From positions 62,001 to 126,000 of the forward strand of contig CAWEDV010000003.1 of NCBI GenBank assembly GCA_963807975.1: a stretch of 64,000 nucleotides of DNA, in the 5' to 3' direction. Positions 27,036 through 36,067 of the stretch are shown here, one piece after another. The position numbers and the translations under genes are program-made. Origin of the DNA: JAACFF01 sp963807975. Lineage in GTDB: Bacteria > Chloroflexota > Anaerolineae > Promineifilales > Promineifilaceae. Position 1 is the first letter of the stretch; each line of letters starts with the position of its first letter. A model generated the notes under the pieces. It was given only the letters and a program-made list of their open reading frames with translations, made no database searches and had not been told where the DNA came from.

Positions 27036-27791
27036 ATGAAGACTTTAGGTATTGATATTGGGGGCAGCGGCATCAAGGGGGCTTTGGTTGATGTAGATCA
27101 GGGCATCATGGTCACCGATCGCTTTCGCATTGCCACGCCACGTCCAGCAACTCCCAAAGCGGTGATCAAGACTGTGAAAAAAATAATCGAACATTTTGAC
27201 TACCAGGGTCCCTTAGGCATAGGCTTTCCCGGCATCGTCGTTAACGGCAAATTGCTATCGGCGGTCAATATCCACAAAGATTGGGAAAACTTCGCCGGGG
27301 AAAAGGCCATCGCCAAGGCAACGGGCTGCCCAACTATTGTGCGCAACGATGCGGACGTGGCAGGATTCGCCGAAATGCGCTACGGCGCTGGGCGCGGTTC
27401 CACTGGTGAGACGATGATTTTTACCCTGGGCACGGGAATCGGCAGCACGATGTTTATCAGAGGGCATTGTGTGCCAAATTTGGAATTAGGCCATCTATAT
27501 TTGCCAAAACACAAGCATGACGTTGAAACTTACGCCTCCGATCGCGCCCGCAAGGAATTGGATCTCAGCTGGAAGGATTGGGGCATAAGACTCAGTGAAT
27601 ATTTCCAACATATCGAATTCCTATTCTCACCACAGCGAATTATAATCGGCGGCGGTGTGAGTAAAAAGCATGACCGGTTTCTTAAATATATCGATGTAAG
27701 AGCAGAGGTCGTCCCCGCGAAACTATTGAATGAAGCGGGCATCATCGGCGCCGCGGCTACAGCTTCAACTGGGGGAGACTGCTCCATCTAA
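27036..27791 (+). CDS. ppgK: Polyphosphate glucokinase
   Basis: A 251-residue ROK-family kinase that phosphorylates glucose using polyphosphate (and often ATP). The phosphate-1 motif LGIDIGGSGIKGALVD stands at the start, followed by NDADVAGFAEMRYGAG with the catalytic Asp and TLGTGIGSTMFIRG. The length matches PpgK rather than ATP-only ROK glucokinases. A GAGGAG ribosome site precedes the ATG by 8 nt. It follows the nucleoside phosphorylase by 89 nt on the same strand; PpgK is common in Chloroflexota and Actinobacteria. Confidence 0.92.
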   Translation: MKTLGIDIGGSGIKGALVDVDQGIMVTDRFRIATPRPATPKAVIKTVKKIIEHFDYQGPLGIGFPGIVVNGKLLSAVNIHKDWENFAGEKAIAKATGCPTIVRNDADVAGFAEMRYGAGRGSTGETMIFTLGTGIGSTMFIRGHCVPNLELGHLYLPKHKHDVETYASDRARKELDLSWKDWGIRLSEYFQHIEFLFSPQRIIIGGGVSKKHDRFLKYIDVRAEVVPAKLLNEAGIIGAAATASTGGDCSI

Positions 27792-27873
27792 AACGCTGTA
27801 GGGGCTGGCCTTGTGTCCGACCTGATGTGCGCGACCATAAGGTTACGCCCCACTATAAATATTGGTTTGATTT

Positions 27874-29226
27874 ATGACCCTAAACAGAACGCCCGGTCCC
27901 CGTCTTGCCTACCTTTCTTCTGCTGATGTGGAATCATTGGCCGAATGTTTGGTCGCCTTTGCCAATGCCGATGGCGGTTTGATCGTGCTCGGTGTCAATG
28001 AGAATGGGCAGATGACCCAGGAGATTTGGAGCGAGGAAGCGGAGGGTGCGCTGCGGGAAGCTGCCAACCTCTGCCGTCCTCCAGTTCCCAGCCGCTGGCA
28101 GTCCATTGAAGCCCAATCCACAACTCTGATCGGAATTAATGTCGCCCGCAGTCTTGATCTGCACAGCTTATATGACGGTCGTGTCCTGATTCGCAGCGGA
28201 TCGCGAAACAGGCCCCTTTCCGGCGATGAGATTCGAGACCTGGCCAACAGCAAGCACACGGCCGAATTCGAGACGGAAGTCGTGCCCGGCGCACAGTTAG
28301 ATGATCTCGATCCTGAAATCATCAATGAATACCTGGAAGGGCGCGAGAAGCGCGGCGCGGCGCAGATTACATCCACTGGCGAACTTCTGTTCGAGATTGG
28401 GGCTACGGATCGGCAGGGTACACCGACAACAGCCGGTATCCTTCTCTTTGGCAAGAAGCCGCAAATGTTTTTTCCCCAAAGTGGAATCGTTTTCGTTCGC
28501 TTTCCGGGTACTGAGCCAAAGGGAGATAATGGGGGCATTGGCTACGGCCGTCGCGATGAGCTGAACGGCCCCCTGGCACGCCTCGTGGCCCGCTCCTGGA
28601 ACGTCGTTTTCGAAGAAATGCGTGTTGGCGCAGCGGTCAATACTCTGGAGCGCCAAGAGCTTACCGAATACCCGCGCTTTGCCGTGCGCGAGGCCCTGGT
28701 CAACGCCGTCGCCCACCGTGATTATCGCATCCGAGGACGGCGTATTGAAATCCGCATGTATGCCGACCGCCTGGAAATTATCAGCCCAGGCGGGCTGCCC
28801 GGCTATATGACCATCGACAATCTGGTCGAAGAGCATTTCTCGCGCAACCCACGCCTTGTCAATGGTCTCTACCAGTGGGGTTATATCGAAGAGCTAGGCC
28901 TGGGAATCGATCTGATGATCGAGGAAATGGTCGAGGCTGGACACACCCCGCCAGCTTTCCAGGCCAGCCCCCACCAATTCAAGGTCACCCTCTCCAATAA
29001 GCAGGAACGTCCAGCGTCGCCTAAATGGACCAAAAGCATGAATGAACGCCAGGTGAAGGCTCTGGCCCACGTTCGTGAAAATGGCAGTATCACTAACTCG
29101 GAGTACCGCCGCATTTGCCCTCAAGTCTCAGCGGAAACGCTCAGGCTCGATCTGGTCGATCTCGTAGAAAAAGGACTCCTATTAAAAATCGGCTCTAAGA
29201 AAGGGACGAATTACATCCTGAAGTAA
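27874..29226 (+). CDS. AlbA_2 (Schlafen-type) DNA-binding / HATPase_c_4 transcriptional regulator
   Basis: A 450-residue protein often labelled RecG-like or putative regulator. The N-terminal AlbA_2 domain shows the hallmark LVAFANADGGLIVLGVNENG (about 27-46). The middle has a GHKL-like ATPase region with EALVNAVAHRDY and the GLGIDLMIEEM segment. The C-terminal 65 residues (NERQVKALAHVRENGSITN) are a winged helix-turn-helix. No helicase motifs are present, so it is not RecG. Targets are unknown; it sits alone behind ppgK with an 82-nt gap and no obvious Shine-Dalgarno sequence. Related proteins occur both as regulators and in defence loci, but no defence partner is seen here. Confidence 0.82.
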   Translation: MTLNRTPGPRLAYLSSADVESLAECLVAFANADGGLIVLGVNENGQMTQEIWSEEAEGALREAANLCRPPVPSRWQSIEAQSTTLIGINVARSLDLHSLYDGRVLIRSGSRNRPLSGDEIRDLANSKHTAEFETEVVPGAQLDDLDPEIINEYLEGREKRGAAQITSTGELLFEIGATDRQGTPTTAGILLFGKKPQMFFPQSGIVFVRFPGTEPKGDNGGIGYGRRDELNGPLARLVARSWNVVFEEMRVGAAVNTLERQELTEYPRFAVREALVNAVAHRDYRIRGRRIEIRMYADRLEIISPGGLPGYMTIDNLVEEHFSRNPRLVNGLYQWGYIEELGLGIDLMIEEMVEAGHTPPAFQASPHQFKVTLSNKQERPASPKWTKSMNERQVKALAHVRENGSITNSEYRRICPQVSAETLRLDLVDLVEKGLLLKIGSKKGTNYILK

Positions 29227-29251
29227 TCGAACAGAGCACTGTTGACCCTCC

Positions 29252-31084
29252 CTACAGCCCTGATGATCGTGTTCTTATCCGCTCTCGCACCTCGTCGATA
29301 AATTTATCCTGGGATAGAGCATTAATTTGTTTACCATCCCGCCTGCGAAGAGAAACGGCCCCTCCGATCACCTCCCGGTCGCCGATGATCAACATGTAGG
29401 GCACTTTCATCAACTGCGCCGCCCTGATCTTTGCTCCCATACGCTGGCTGCTTAGATCGGCCGTGGCTCTAATCTGCGCCGCAGCCAGCCGTGATTCCAG
29501 ATTAGAGGCATATTCCTGGTGGGCGTCTGTGACAGGGATGATGCGCACTTGTTCGGGACTGAGCCAAACAGGAAATTTGCCCGCATAATGCTCGATCAGG
29601 AAGCCGACGAAGCGCTCATGACTGCCCAGCGGTGCACGGTGAATGCAAAGTGGCGTTTCATCCTGCCCTTCCCGATTAACAAACGTGAGATCGAAACGTT
29701 CTGGCACGACAAAATCCACCTGGTTGGTCGCCAGTGAAAACTCGCGCCCAATTGCGCTCCACACCTGCACATCAATCTTCGGTCCATAAAAGACGGCCTC
29801 ATCTTCTGCTTCGACGAAGGGCACATCCCCTTGAATCATGGCCTGCCTGACCCTGTCTTCTATTTTCAGCCACAATCTTTCATTGTCGACGTATTTCTTG
29901 CCCAGACCCTCTTTGCTGTGTTTGCTGAGGCGCATGATGTATTTCTCAATACCAAACAGATCAAAGTAATGGCGGTACATATCGACGACGGCCATAAACT
30001 CTTCTTCCAGCTGCTCCTCGCTGCAATAAATATGGGCATCGTTTTGTTCGGCAGCGCGCACGCGCATCAAACCAAATAACGAACCAGACTGTTCGTAACG
30101 GTAGACCATGCCATATTCTGCCAATCGCAGGGGTAGATCGCGGTAGCTTCGAGATTTGCTGGCATATATCTTATGGTGAAAGGGGCAGTTCATGGGCTTC
30201 AGGAAGTATCGCGAACCTTCGCGCTCCATGGGCGCGTACATTTCATCCGCGTAATAGGGCAGATGACCGCTGCGTTGGTAAAGCGCTTCTTTGGCAATAT
30301 GCGGCGTCGAGACCCGCTGGTACCCTGCCTTGGCTTCCATCTCATAGGCCAGCTTTTCCAGCTCTTCGCGTATGATATTGCCATTGGGCAGCCACAATGG
30401 AAGACCTGGTCCGACATCATCATCCATAAAGTAGATCTCTAGTTCACGTCCCAGTTTGCGATGATCTCGCCTCTGCGCCTCCTCCAGCAACTGCAGATGG
30501 CGCTTGAGCTCTTTCTTTCCAGGCCACGCTGTGCCGTAGATGCGCTGCAGCATCGGCCGTTTTTCGTCCCCACGCCAGTACGCTGCCGCTGTGCTCATCA
30601 GCTTCAACCCCTGCGCAGGGACCAGGCTTGTGTCCCGCACGTGGGGGCCACGGCAGAGATCCTCAAAATCATCTTGACAGTAGGTACTGATAACCAGTTC
30701 CGAAACAGAGCGGTTTCCGTATTCATCTTCCCCTCCGGCTACCAACCCATCAATTAGTTCCAACTTATAGGGTTGGTCGGCAAACAGCTGGCGTGCCTCA
30801 GTTTCGCTGACTTCCCGATACTGTATGGGGTAGTGACCGGAAATAATCTGGCGCATCCGTTTCTCTAGCTGCAGTAAATCATCTGGCTTAAATGTCTGCG
30901 GTCGCCCATCCTCGCCCATACCCAAGTCAAAATCATAGTAAAAACCATTCTCAATGGGCGGACCGATGCCCAGCTTGGCTTGTGGGTACATTCCCAACAC
31001 AGCCTGGGCCAGAATATGCGCTGCTGTATGCCGCACGCGGTACAAATGGGAACTTTCATATTCTTGCGGGTTTGTTTGCATCAT
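29252..31084 (-). CDS. thrS: Threonyl-tRNA synthetase, second tandem copy
   Basis: About 610 residues from the ATG at 31084 (GGAGG 5 nt upstream). A class II synthetase charging tRNA-Thr. It lacks the N-terminal TGS domain and starts directly with the editing domain: RHTAAHILAQAV and LCRGPHV supply the His/Cys editing residues. The catalytic core has the Zn ligand MNCPFHHKIY, motif 2 VYRYEQSGSLFGLMRVR and motif 3 IHRAPLGSHERF, followed by the anticodon-binding domain. The core differs clearly from the neighbouring copy (AAEQNDAHIYC against GFTVDDSHLFV), so the pair is ancient rather than a recent duplication. It lies 78 nt behind the other thrS with a terminator between them. Confidence 0.93.
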   Translation of the reverse strand: MMQTNPQEYESSHLYRVRHTAAHILAQAVLGMYPQAKLGIGPPIENGFYYDFDLGMGEDGRPQTFKPDDLLQLEKRMRQIISGHYPIQYREVSETEARQLFADQPYKLELIDGLVAGGEDEYGNRSVSELVISTYCQDDFEDLCRGPHVRDTSLVPAQGLKLMSTAAAYWRGDEKRPMLQRIYGTAWPGKKELKRHLQLLEEAQRRDHRKLGRELEIYFMDDDVGPGLPLWLPNGNIIREELEKLAYEMEAKAGYQRVSTPHIAKEALYQRSGHLPYYADEMYAPMEREGSRYFLKPMNCPFHHKIYASKSRSYRDLPLRLAEYGMVYRYEQSGSLFGLMRVRAAEQNDAHIYCSEEQLEEEFMAVVDMYRHYFDLFGIEKYIMRLSKHSKEGLGKKYVDNERLWLKIEDRVRQAMIQGDVPFVEAEDEAVFYGPKIDVQVWSAIGREFSLATNQVDFVVPERFDLTFVNREGQDETPLCIHRAPLGSHERFVGFLIEHYAGKFPVWLSPEQVRIIPVTDAHQEYASNLESRLAAAQIRATADLSSQRMGAKIRAAQLMKVPYMLIIGDREVIGGAVSLRRRDGKQINALSQDKFIDEVRERIRTRSSGL

Positions 31085-31097
31085 AACATCCTCCAAC

Positions 31098-31122
31098 AAA
31101 AAAGCCACTCTGATGAGCGGCT
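31098..31122 (-). terminator. Terminator/attenuator between the two thrS genes
   Basis: An 8-bp stem (AGCCGCTC with GAGTGGCT, one G-U pair), a 4-nt loop and six T on the minus strand. It ends only 13 nt before the start of the second thrS. Read-through past it would set expression of the second copy; no T-box sequence lies in this 78-nt gap. Confidence 0.8.
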
Positions 31123-31162
31123 CTTTTCACTAGAATTTGCACTTATAGGTGCTTTTCGCCGC

Positions 31163-32992
31163 TCATAACGCCAATGATTTAGTGGTGATCAATTCCGTTG
31201 CCCGGGTCACGAACTCGGACAAGGGCATCGCTCCGCGATCTTCATTCTCGCGTGTGCGCACAGCCACCAAATCATTTTCTGCCTCTTTATCACCGACAAC
31301 CAGCATATAGGGTGTCTTTTGCAGTTGGGCATTTCGTATCTTTTTATTCATACGCTCACCGCTTTTATCAACTTCCACACGCATGCCGGCTGCTTTCAGC
31401 TGAGCAGCCACCTGCTCGGCATACTCGTTATGCCGGTCGGCGATAGGAATCATCGCCACCTGAACCGGCGACAGCCAGAGTGGAAATGCACCGTTGAAAT
31501 GCTCAATTAAGATGCCCGTAAAACGTTCCATGCTGCCAAAGGGGGCACGATGGATCATGATCGGCCTGTGCCGTAGTCCGTCTTCGGCCGTATATTCCAG
31601 GTCGAAGCGCTCCGGCAGCAGAAAATCAACCTGCACCGTTCCAAGCTGCCATTCACGTTTGAGCACATCGCGGAAAATGAAATCCAGCTTCGGCCCGTAG
31701 AAAGCAGCTTCACCTTCCTCCACGACATATTCCATGCCCACTTTATCAGCCGCCTGCTGAATGGCGGCGATGCCCCGCTTCCACATCTCCGGCTCACCAG
31801 CATATTTATCGCTGTTGGGATCGTTGATCCCCAGACGGGCCCGGAAATCTTCAAACCCTAAAGTATTAAAGATGAACTGTATTAAATCCACCACGCCGAT
31901 GAATTCTTCTTCAAGCTGATCGGGCGTCACAAATAAATGGGAGTCATCAACGGTAAAACCACGCACCCGTGTCAGCCCGTTGAGTTCTCCACTCTGCTCA
32001 TAACGGTATACCGTACCAAACTCGGCCAATCGCAGCGGCAAATCACGATAGCTTCGCGGTTCGCTGCGATAAATTTCGATATGATGCGGACAATTCATTG
32101 GCTTGAGCAGGAACTGCTCATCATCCACATCAATGGGCGTATACTGGCTGTCCTTGTAATAAGGATAGTGACCGCTGGTAATATAAAGATCAAGCTTTGC
32201 TATATGGGGGGTTATGACCGGCAAATAGCCGCGTTCTACCTGCGCCTGTCGTAAATAATCTTCCAATAACTCGCGTAGGATCGTCCCTTTTGGCAGCCAC
32301 AGGGGCAGACCGGCACCAACCAATTGTGAAATATGGAAAAGACTAAGCTGCTTGCCCAGACGGCGATGATCGCGCGCTTTCGCTTCTTCCACCAGGCGTA
32401 AGTACTCTTCAAGTTCCAGGCGATTTTGCCAGGCTGTGCCGTAAATGCGCTGCAGTTGGGGATTATGTTCATCACCGCGCCAGTAGGCGCCACCGGTACG
32501 CAGCAGTTTGACGGAATTAGCCTTCACCTGCTTGGTGTAATTGACATGTGGGCCACGACATAAGTCAACAAAATCACGCTGGCGATAAATGCTTACTTCA
32601 GAAACCGGCTCTGAGATAGGTAGCCCATTCTCATCCGTTTTACCCGCCGCCAGCTCATTGATCAATTCCAACTTGTAAGGCTCACTGGCAAAAAATTCCT
32701 TGGCCTCAGCAACCGTCATCGATGAGCGCTCGAACTTGGCGTTCTTTTTGAGCAAGGTTTTCATCTTCTGTTCAATTTGGTCGAGATCCTCGGGCGAAAA
32801 GGTAATAGGTTTGCCGTTTTCACCCATCCCCAAGTCAAAATCATAATAGAAGCCATCTTCAATAGGCGGCCCAATAGCCAGCTTTGCCTCAGGGAAAAGC
32901 TCTAGGACGGATTCAGCCATAACATGCGCGGCCGAATGCCTGATGCGATATAGAATTGATTCCTCGTATGGTACGTTTCCATTTGTGGACAT
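31163..32992 (-). CDS. thrS: Threonyl-tRNA synthetase, first tandem copy under T-box control
   Basis: About 609 residues from the ATG at 32992, which has GGAGG 6 nt upstream. The frame stays open back to 33166, but that stretch is the T-box leader and was excluded. No TGS domain; the editing domain keeps RHSAAHVMAESV and LCRGPHV. The catalytic core has MNCPHHIEIYRSE, VYRYEQSGELNGLTRVRG and IHRAPFGSMERF, and a C-terminal anticodon-binding domain is present. Both editing and aminoacylation residues are intact. Expression should rise when uncharged tRNA-Thr accumulates, through the leader at 33010-33305. Confidence 0.95.
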   Translation of the reverse strand: MSTNGNVPYEESILYRIRHSAAHVMAESVLELFPEAKLAIGPPIEDGFYYDFDLGMGENGKPITFSPEDLDQIEQKMKTLLKKNAKFERSSMTVAEAKEFFASEPYKLELINELAAGKTDENGLPISEPVSEVSIYRQRDFVDLCRGPHVNYTKQVKANSVKLLRTGGAYWRGDEHNPQLQRIYGTAWQNRLELEEYLRLVEEAKARDHRRLGKQLSLFHISQLVGAGLPLWLPKGTILRELLEDYLRQAQVERGYLPVITPHIAKLDLYITSGHYPYYKDSQYTPIDVDDEQFLLKPMNCPHHIEIYRSEPRSYRDLPLRLAEFGTVYRYEQSGELNGLTRVRGFTVDDSHLFVTPDQLEEEFIGVVDLIQFIFNTLGFEDFRARLGINDPNSDKYAGEPEMWKRGIAAIQQAADKVGMEYVVEEGEAAFYGPKLDFIFRDVLKREWQLGTVQVDFLLPERFDLEYTAEDGLRHRPIMIHRAPFGSMERFTGILIEHFNGAFPLWLSPVQVAMIPIADRHNEYAEQVAAQLKAAGMRVEVDKSGERMNKKIRNAQLQKTPYMLVVGDKEAENDLVAVRTRENEDRGAMPLSEFVTRATELITTKSLAL

Positions 32993-33009
32993 AAATGCCT
33001 CCAGGTAAT

Positions 33010-33043
33010 AAAAAACGCCACCACCCAAATTGGGGCGATGGCG
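33010..33043 (-). terminator. T-box leader terminator
   Basis: On the minus strand an 11-bp stem (CGCCATCGCCC with GGGTGGTGGCG, two G-U pairs), a loop of about six nt and six T, ending 17 nt before the thrS start. Its 5' arm lies directly after the T-box sequence, so pairing of the T-box with upstream leader sequence (antiterminator) would disrupt it. Confidence 0.88.
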
Positions 33044-33305
33044 ATCGCGATTCCACCCAACTTTAGGGAAAACAATTGGTCCGATAGCAAAATGGGCCAA
33101 TGGATTCCACTCTCGTTGTGGCCGGTAACGGGGCCGTCCGGACTTTCCTAGTTGGCAAATGATCATACAGCCGTTCAGAAAATCACTCTTGGGGGGTATT
33201 CACTACCGACTTTTGAAAACGGCTTTCAGCATATGGCCGCTTATCTCTAACGCAGTTTTGGCAGCTACTCGTCCCAATCAGCGAGTTCATTCTAAATTTT
33301 GCTTG
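33010..33305 (-). ncRNA. T-box riboswitch (threonine) leader of thrS
   Basis: A leader of about 300 nt between a strong promoter and thrS. The conserved T-box core reads TGGGTGGAATCGCG at 33059-33046, followed at once by a terminator. Near the 5' end, GATTGGGACGAGTAG is the usual opening of Stem I. In the middle, GTAGTGAATACCCCC resembles a specifier loop; ACC, a threonine codon, is the likely specifier. T-boxes sense the charging of the cognate tRNA. The class call is firm from the core, the terminator and the gene served; the specifier position is inferred by eye. Confidence 0.88.
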
Positions 33306-33313
33306 CAACACTG

Positions 33314-33341
33314 ATTATAAGAATGTGGCCTTACTTGTCAA
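33314..33341 (-). promoter_or_regulatory. Consensus sigma-70 promoter of the thrS T-box transcript
   Basis: Perfect TTGACA (33341-33336) and perfect TATAAT (33319-33314) on the minus strand with a 16-nt spacer. Transcription should start near 33305, giving the T-box leader. Confidence 0.85.
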
Positions 33342-33443
33342 GCGTATGATGAATCGCTAAGATCAGGTCTGATGAATTGCTATCAGGGTTGCAATTTCTC
33401 ATCGCTGGCAAGATGGGAGCAACTCTAAACGAGATAAGTAACC

Positions 33444-34877
33444 ATGACATCGGAACCACAAGGTCGAAGAAAACGCTCTGCCCCCATTCCCCTCTGGGCT
33501 ATGGCGATCCTGATCGGTGTGGTATTGATTGTTGTCACATTCGGAGCCATCTGGTTGTTCCGCAGTGTGCAGGCCATGGCGTCGGCATCCACGTCAACCG
33601 TGCCGGAATTTGCGGCATCCCAGGTTGGTGAAGCTGGAGACCAATCTGCAGGGGATATCTCGTTTGAGGATAATCCTGTGCAGCCTGCCCCAGTTGTTTC
33701 CGCCGCTGATATACAGCCCTGGTCTGGTGAGGAGCGCATCAACTTCCTGTTTATGGGCGTCGATCTCCGTTGTGATGAACAGGGGCCAACCCATACCGAC
33801 AGCATCATGATCGTTTCTATCGACCCGCTGACGAAATCGGCTGCTCTTTTATCCCTGCCGCGCGATTTGTGGGTCGAGATACCTGGATTCGGTGTCGACC
33901 GGATCAATCAAGCCCACTATTATGGCGAGGCTTACGAGTATCCCGGAGGTGGGCCGGCCCTGGCCATGGAGACCGTCGAAACTCTCTTGGGTATCCCCGT
34001 TGATTATTTTATCACCGTTGATTTTCAGGGCTTTGTTGACGCTGTCGACCTTGTCGGTGGAATTGTCGTCAATGTGCAGGAGCCCATTGATGATCCCGAT
34101 TATCCGGACAACTGCTATGGCTACGAGCCCTTTGCCATTGACGAAGGAACACAGCGCATAGATGGAACAACGGCGCTGAAATATGCCCGAACGCGGGCTA
34201 CCTTTGGTGGTGATGTCGATCGCGCAGGACGGCAGCAGGAAGTAATCCTGGCTGTTCGCGATCAAGTGCTGCGTGTCGACCAATTTCCCAAACTGATCGT
34301 CCAGGCTCCCCAATTTTGGCAAACTTTCCAAGACAACGTGAACACAAACCTGCCATTTGAGGATGCCATGGAGCTGGCTCTGCTAGCCCAGAATATTCCC
34401 CCACAAAACATAGAAACGGCCGTTCTCGATTATAACTATGTTTATAATGAGACGACGCCGGACGGCCGTCAGGTGCTCGTACCCCTCCGCAATGAGATCC
34501 GCAAACTGCGTGACACACTCTTCGTCGTGCCCGTCGCTCCGACACCTGATTATGAAAATCTACCCCAGCTAATGGCTGAAGAGAATGCCCGGGTGGCAAT
34601 TCATAACGGTACGGTTGTCTTTGGTTTGGCAGGCAACACCGAGACGTATCTACAAAATCTGGATGTCACTGTCACTGAAATTGGCAATGCCGATTCCTCC
34701 GCTTACCTGACCTCGCGCATAATCGACTATGGTTCCCATCCCCATACCGTGCAATTTCTAATCCAGGAAATGGGGATTCCCCCGCTCAATCTAGAAAACG
34801 AAAATTTCACCACAGAAGATTATGATGTATTGGTGATAGTGGGTGATGATTGGGCGCAGGAAATACTGCGCAAATAG
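33444..34877 (+). CDS. LytR-CpsA-Psr family glycopolymer transferase
   Basis: A 477-residue LCP protein, which attaches polyprenyl-linked glycopolymers to peptidoglycan outside the membrane. One N-terminal transmembrane helix (about 16-37) precedes the LCP domain (about 95-270): FLFMGVDLRC, HTDSIMIVSIDP, SLPRDLWVEIPG, then KYARTRATFGGDVDRAGRQQ with the conserved Arg cluster that binds the pyrophosphate. A LytR C-terminal domain follows (about 385-475, RVAIHNGTVVFGLAGNTETYL). It is transcribed away from the thrS leader. The polymer it transfers is not known; the sugar transferase at 14367-15074 could start such a polymer, but the two genes are far apart. Confidence 0.93.
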   Translation: MTSEPQGRRKRSAPIPLWAMAILIGVVLIVVTFGAIWLFRSVQAMASASTSTVPEFAASQVGEAGDQSAGDISFEDNPVQPAPVVSAADIQPWSGEERINFLFMGVDLRCDEQGPTHTDSIMIVSIDPLTKSAALLSLPRDLWVEIPGFGVDRINQAHYYGEAYEYPGGGPALAMETVETLLGIPVDYFITVDFQGFVDAVDLVGGIVVNVQEPIDDPDYPDNCYGYEPFAIDEGTQRIDGTTALKYARTRATFGGDVDRAGRQQEVILAVRDQVLRVDQFPKLIVQAPQFWQTFQDNVNTNLPFEDAMELALLAQNIPPQNIETAVLDYNYVYNETTPDGRQVLVPLRNEIRKLRDTLFVVPVAPTPDYENLPQLMAEENARVAIHNGTVVFGLAGNTETYLQNLDVTVTEIGNADSSAYLTSRIIDYGSHPHTVQFLIQEMGIPPLNLENENFTTEDYDVLVIVGDDWAQEILRK

Positions 34878-34894
34878 AGAATATCTTGCTATCT

Positions 34895-35905
34895 CTAATT
34901 CCCTAGATAGCTAATTATTGCCGCTCCCTCAATCTGTTCCTGCAGCCAGTTGTCAAACGCCTCTTGCAGCAGGCGGTGGCGCAGATCTGTCCCCAACATA
35001 CGGTTGGGATTGCGCTCCAACAGCTTCACAATATAGTAAGTTGTCAGGCCGTCATCAGGATCAGTTACGGCAATGATATCGCTGACCTCATCCACTTGAA
35101 GGGCAAAAGCCACGGCTTCAATTTCAGGTACCAATAATGATCCACGCGAAAACCAGCCAAGATCTCCCCCAAAAGGCGCTGTCGCCTGGTCTAACGAGTG
35201 CAGTTTAGCCAGGTCTGCGAAATCAACACCTTCCCCAATCTGACCTGATATAAGCTGCGCCAGGCCCTCATCATCGACCTGGATGTAGCGTACGTGTACG
35301 TGTTCCATTGTCAAGGGAACGTCGGCCGTCACTACCGCCACCATCTGTTCCACAACCAGCTCCGCCGCCAATGCATTGCGGAATTCTTCTTCGGAATACA
35401 AATTCGCGGCCAACCAATCGTCAAAGCCGCCTTGCTGGCCAGTCACCTCACGCAGTTCACTCATTTTTCGTTCGACTGTCTCCTGGGGGATGGTTATCCC
35501 CAGAACAACTGCCGCCTGGCGCATTAGTTCCCTTTCAATCAACGCATCCAAAACCAGGGTGTGATAGTCGCCCTCCTGCTGCGTCGGGCCTATGCTGAGC
35601 TGCGTCTGAGCTAGCTCATAGCGAGCTAATTCTCGCTCATAGTCACCCAGCAGGATCGGCTGTCCGTTGACTAGTGCCGCCAACTGCGGGGTTGGCGTTA
35701 GCGATGGGAGAGGTGATGCCGTCGGAGCGGTTGTAGGTGGTGGTAATGGGGTTCCTTGTGAGACATCAGCCTCTGGAGAAGCGTTAATTGGCATCGCTGC
35801 CTCACCTTCTTCCTCTGCACCATTGCCGCAGGCAGCAAGTAGACTAATAACCAGCAGCAGCATGAAATAGGTGCTAGTTCTGTAGATTTTCTTCATTCCA
35901 CCCAT
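34895..35905 (-). CDS. Extracytoplasmic peptidyl-prolyl isomerase (parvulin/SurA-like) lipoprotein
   Basis: A 336-residue lipoprotein with a lipobox near residue 26 (VISLLAAC), a Pro/Thr-rich linker, a SurA-like N-terminal helical domain (about 80-195) and a parvulin domain (about 197-305) with HVRYIQVDDE and FGGDLGWFSRG. Such proteins help secreted proteins fold. The ATG at 35896 (MKKIYRT) is an alternative start; neither has an ideal ribosome site. It converges on the LCP gene with a 17-nt gap in which a weak 7-bp hairpin overlaps the stop. Confidence 0.87.
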   Translation of the reverse strand: MGGMKKIYRTSTYFMLLLVISLLAACGNGAEEEGEAAMPINASPEADVSQGTPLPPPTTAPTASPLPSLTPTPQLAALVNGQPILLGDYERELARYELAQTQLSIGPTQQEGDYHTLVLDALIERELMRQAAVVLGITIPQETVERKMSELREVTGQQGGFDDWLAANLYSEEEFRNALAAELVVEQMVAVVTADVPLTMEHVHVRYIQVDDEGLAQLISGQIGEGVDFADLAKLHSLDQATAPFGGDLGWFSRGSLLVPEIEAVAFALQVDEVSDIIAVTDPDDGLTTYYIVKLLERNPNRMLGTDLRHRLLQEAFDNWLQEQIEGAAIISYLGN

Positions 35906-36067
35906 GGATATCGATGCACTCTTTTGGCCGGCTATATTTCTGTTTTCCCTGCCGCGCGGATTATACCTTTGCCCCTATGTGCCGCAAACCGGCCTCACAA
36001 TTATTCAATTGCCCCAAACAGCGCTCTGCCCTATTATTGCTTTGAAACAGGTCAAGGAGGTGGTGCA

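Noticed and set aside
27874..29226. RecG helicase
   Set aside because: No helicase motifs; the AlbA_2 and HATPase-like parts explain why such proteins are often labelled RecG-like.
32993..33166. 58-residue N-terminal extension of thrS
   Set aside because: The stretch overlaps the T-box core and terminator, and the GGAGG site points to the ATG at 32992.
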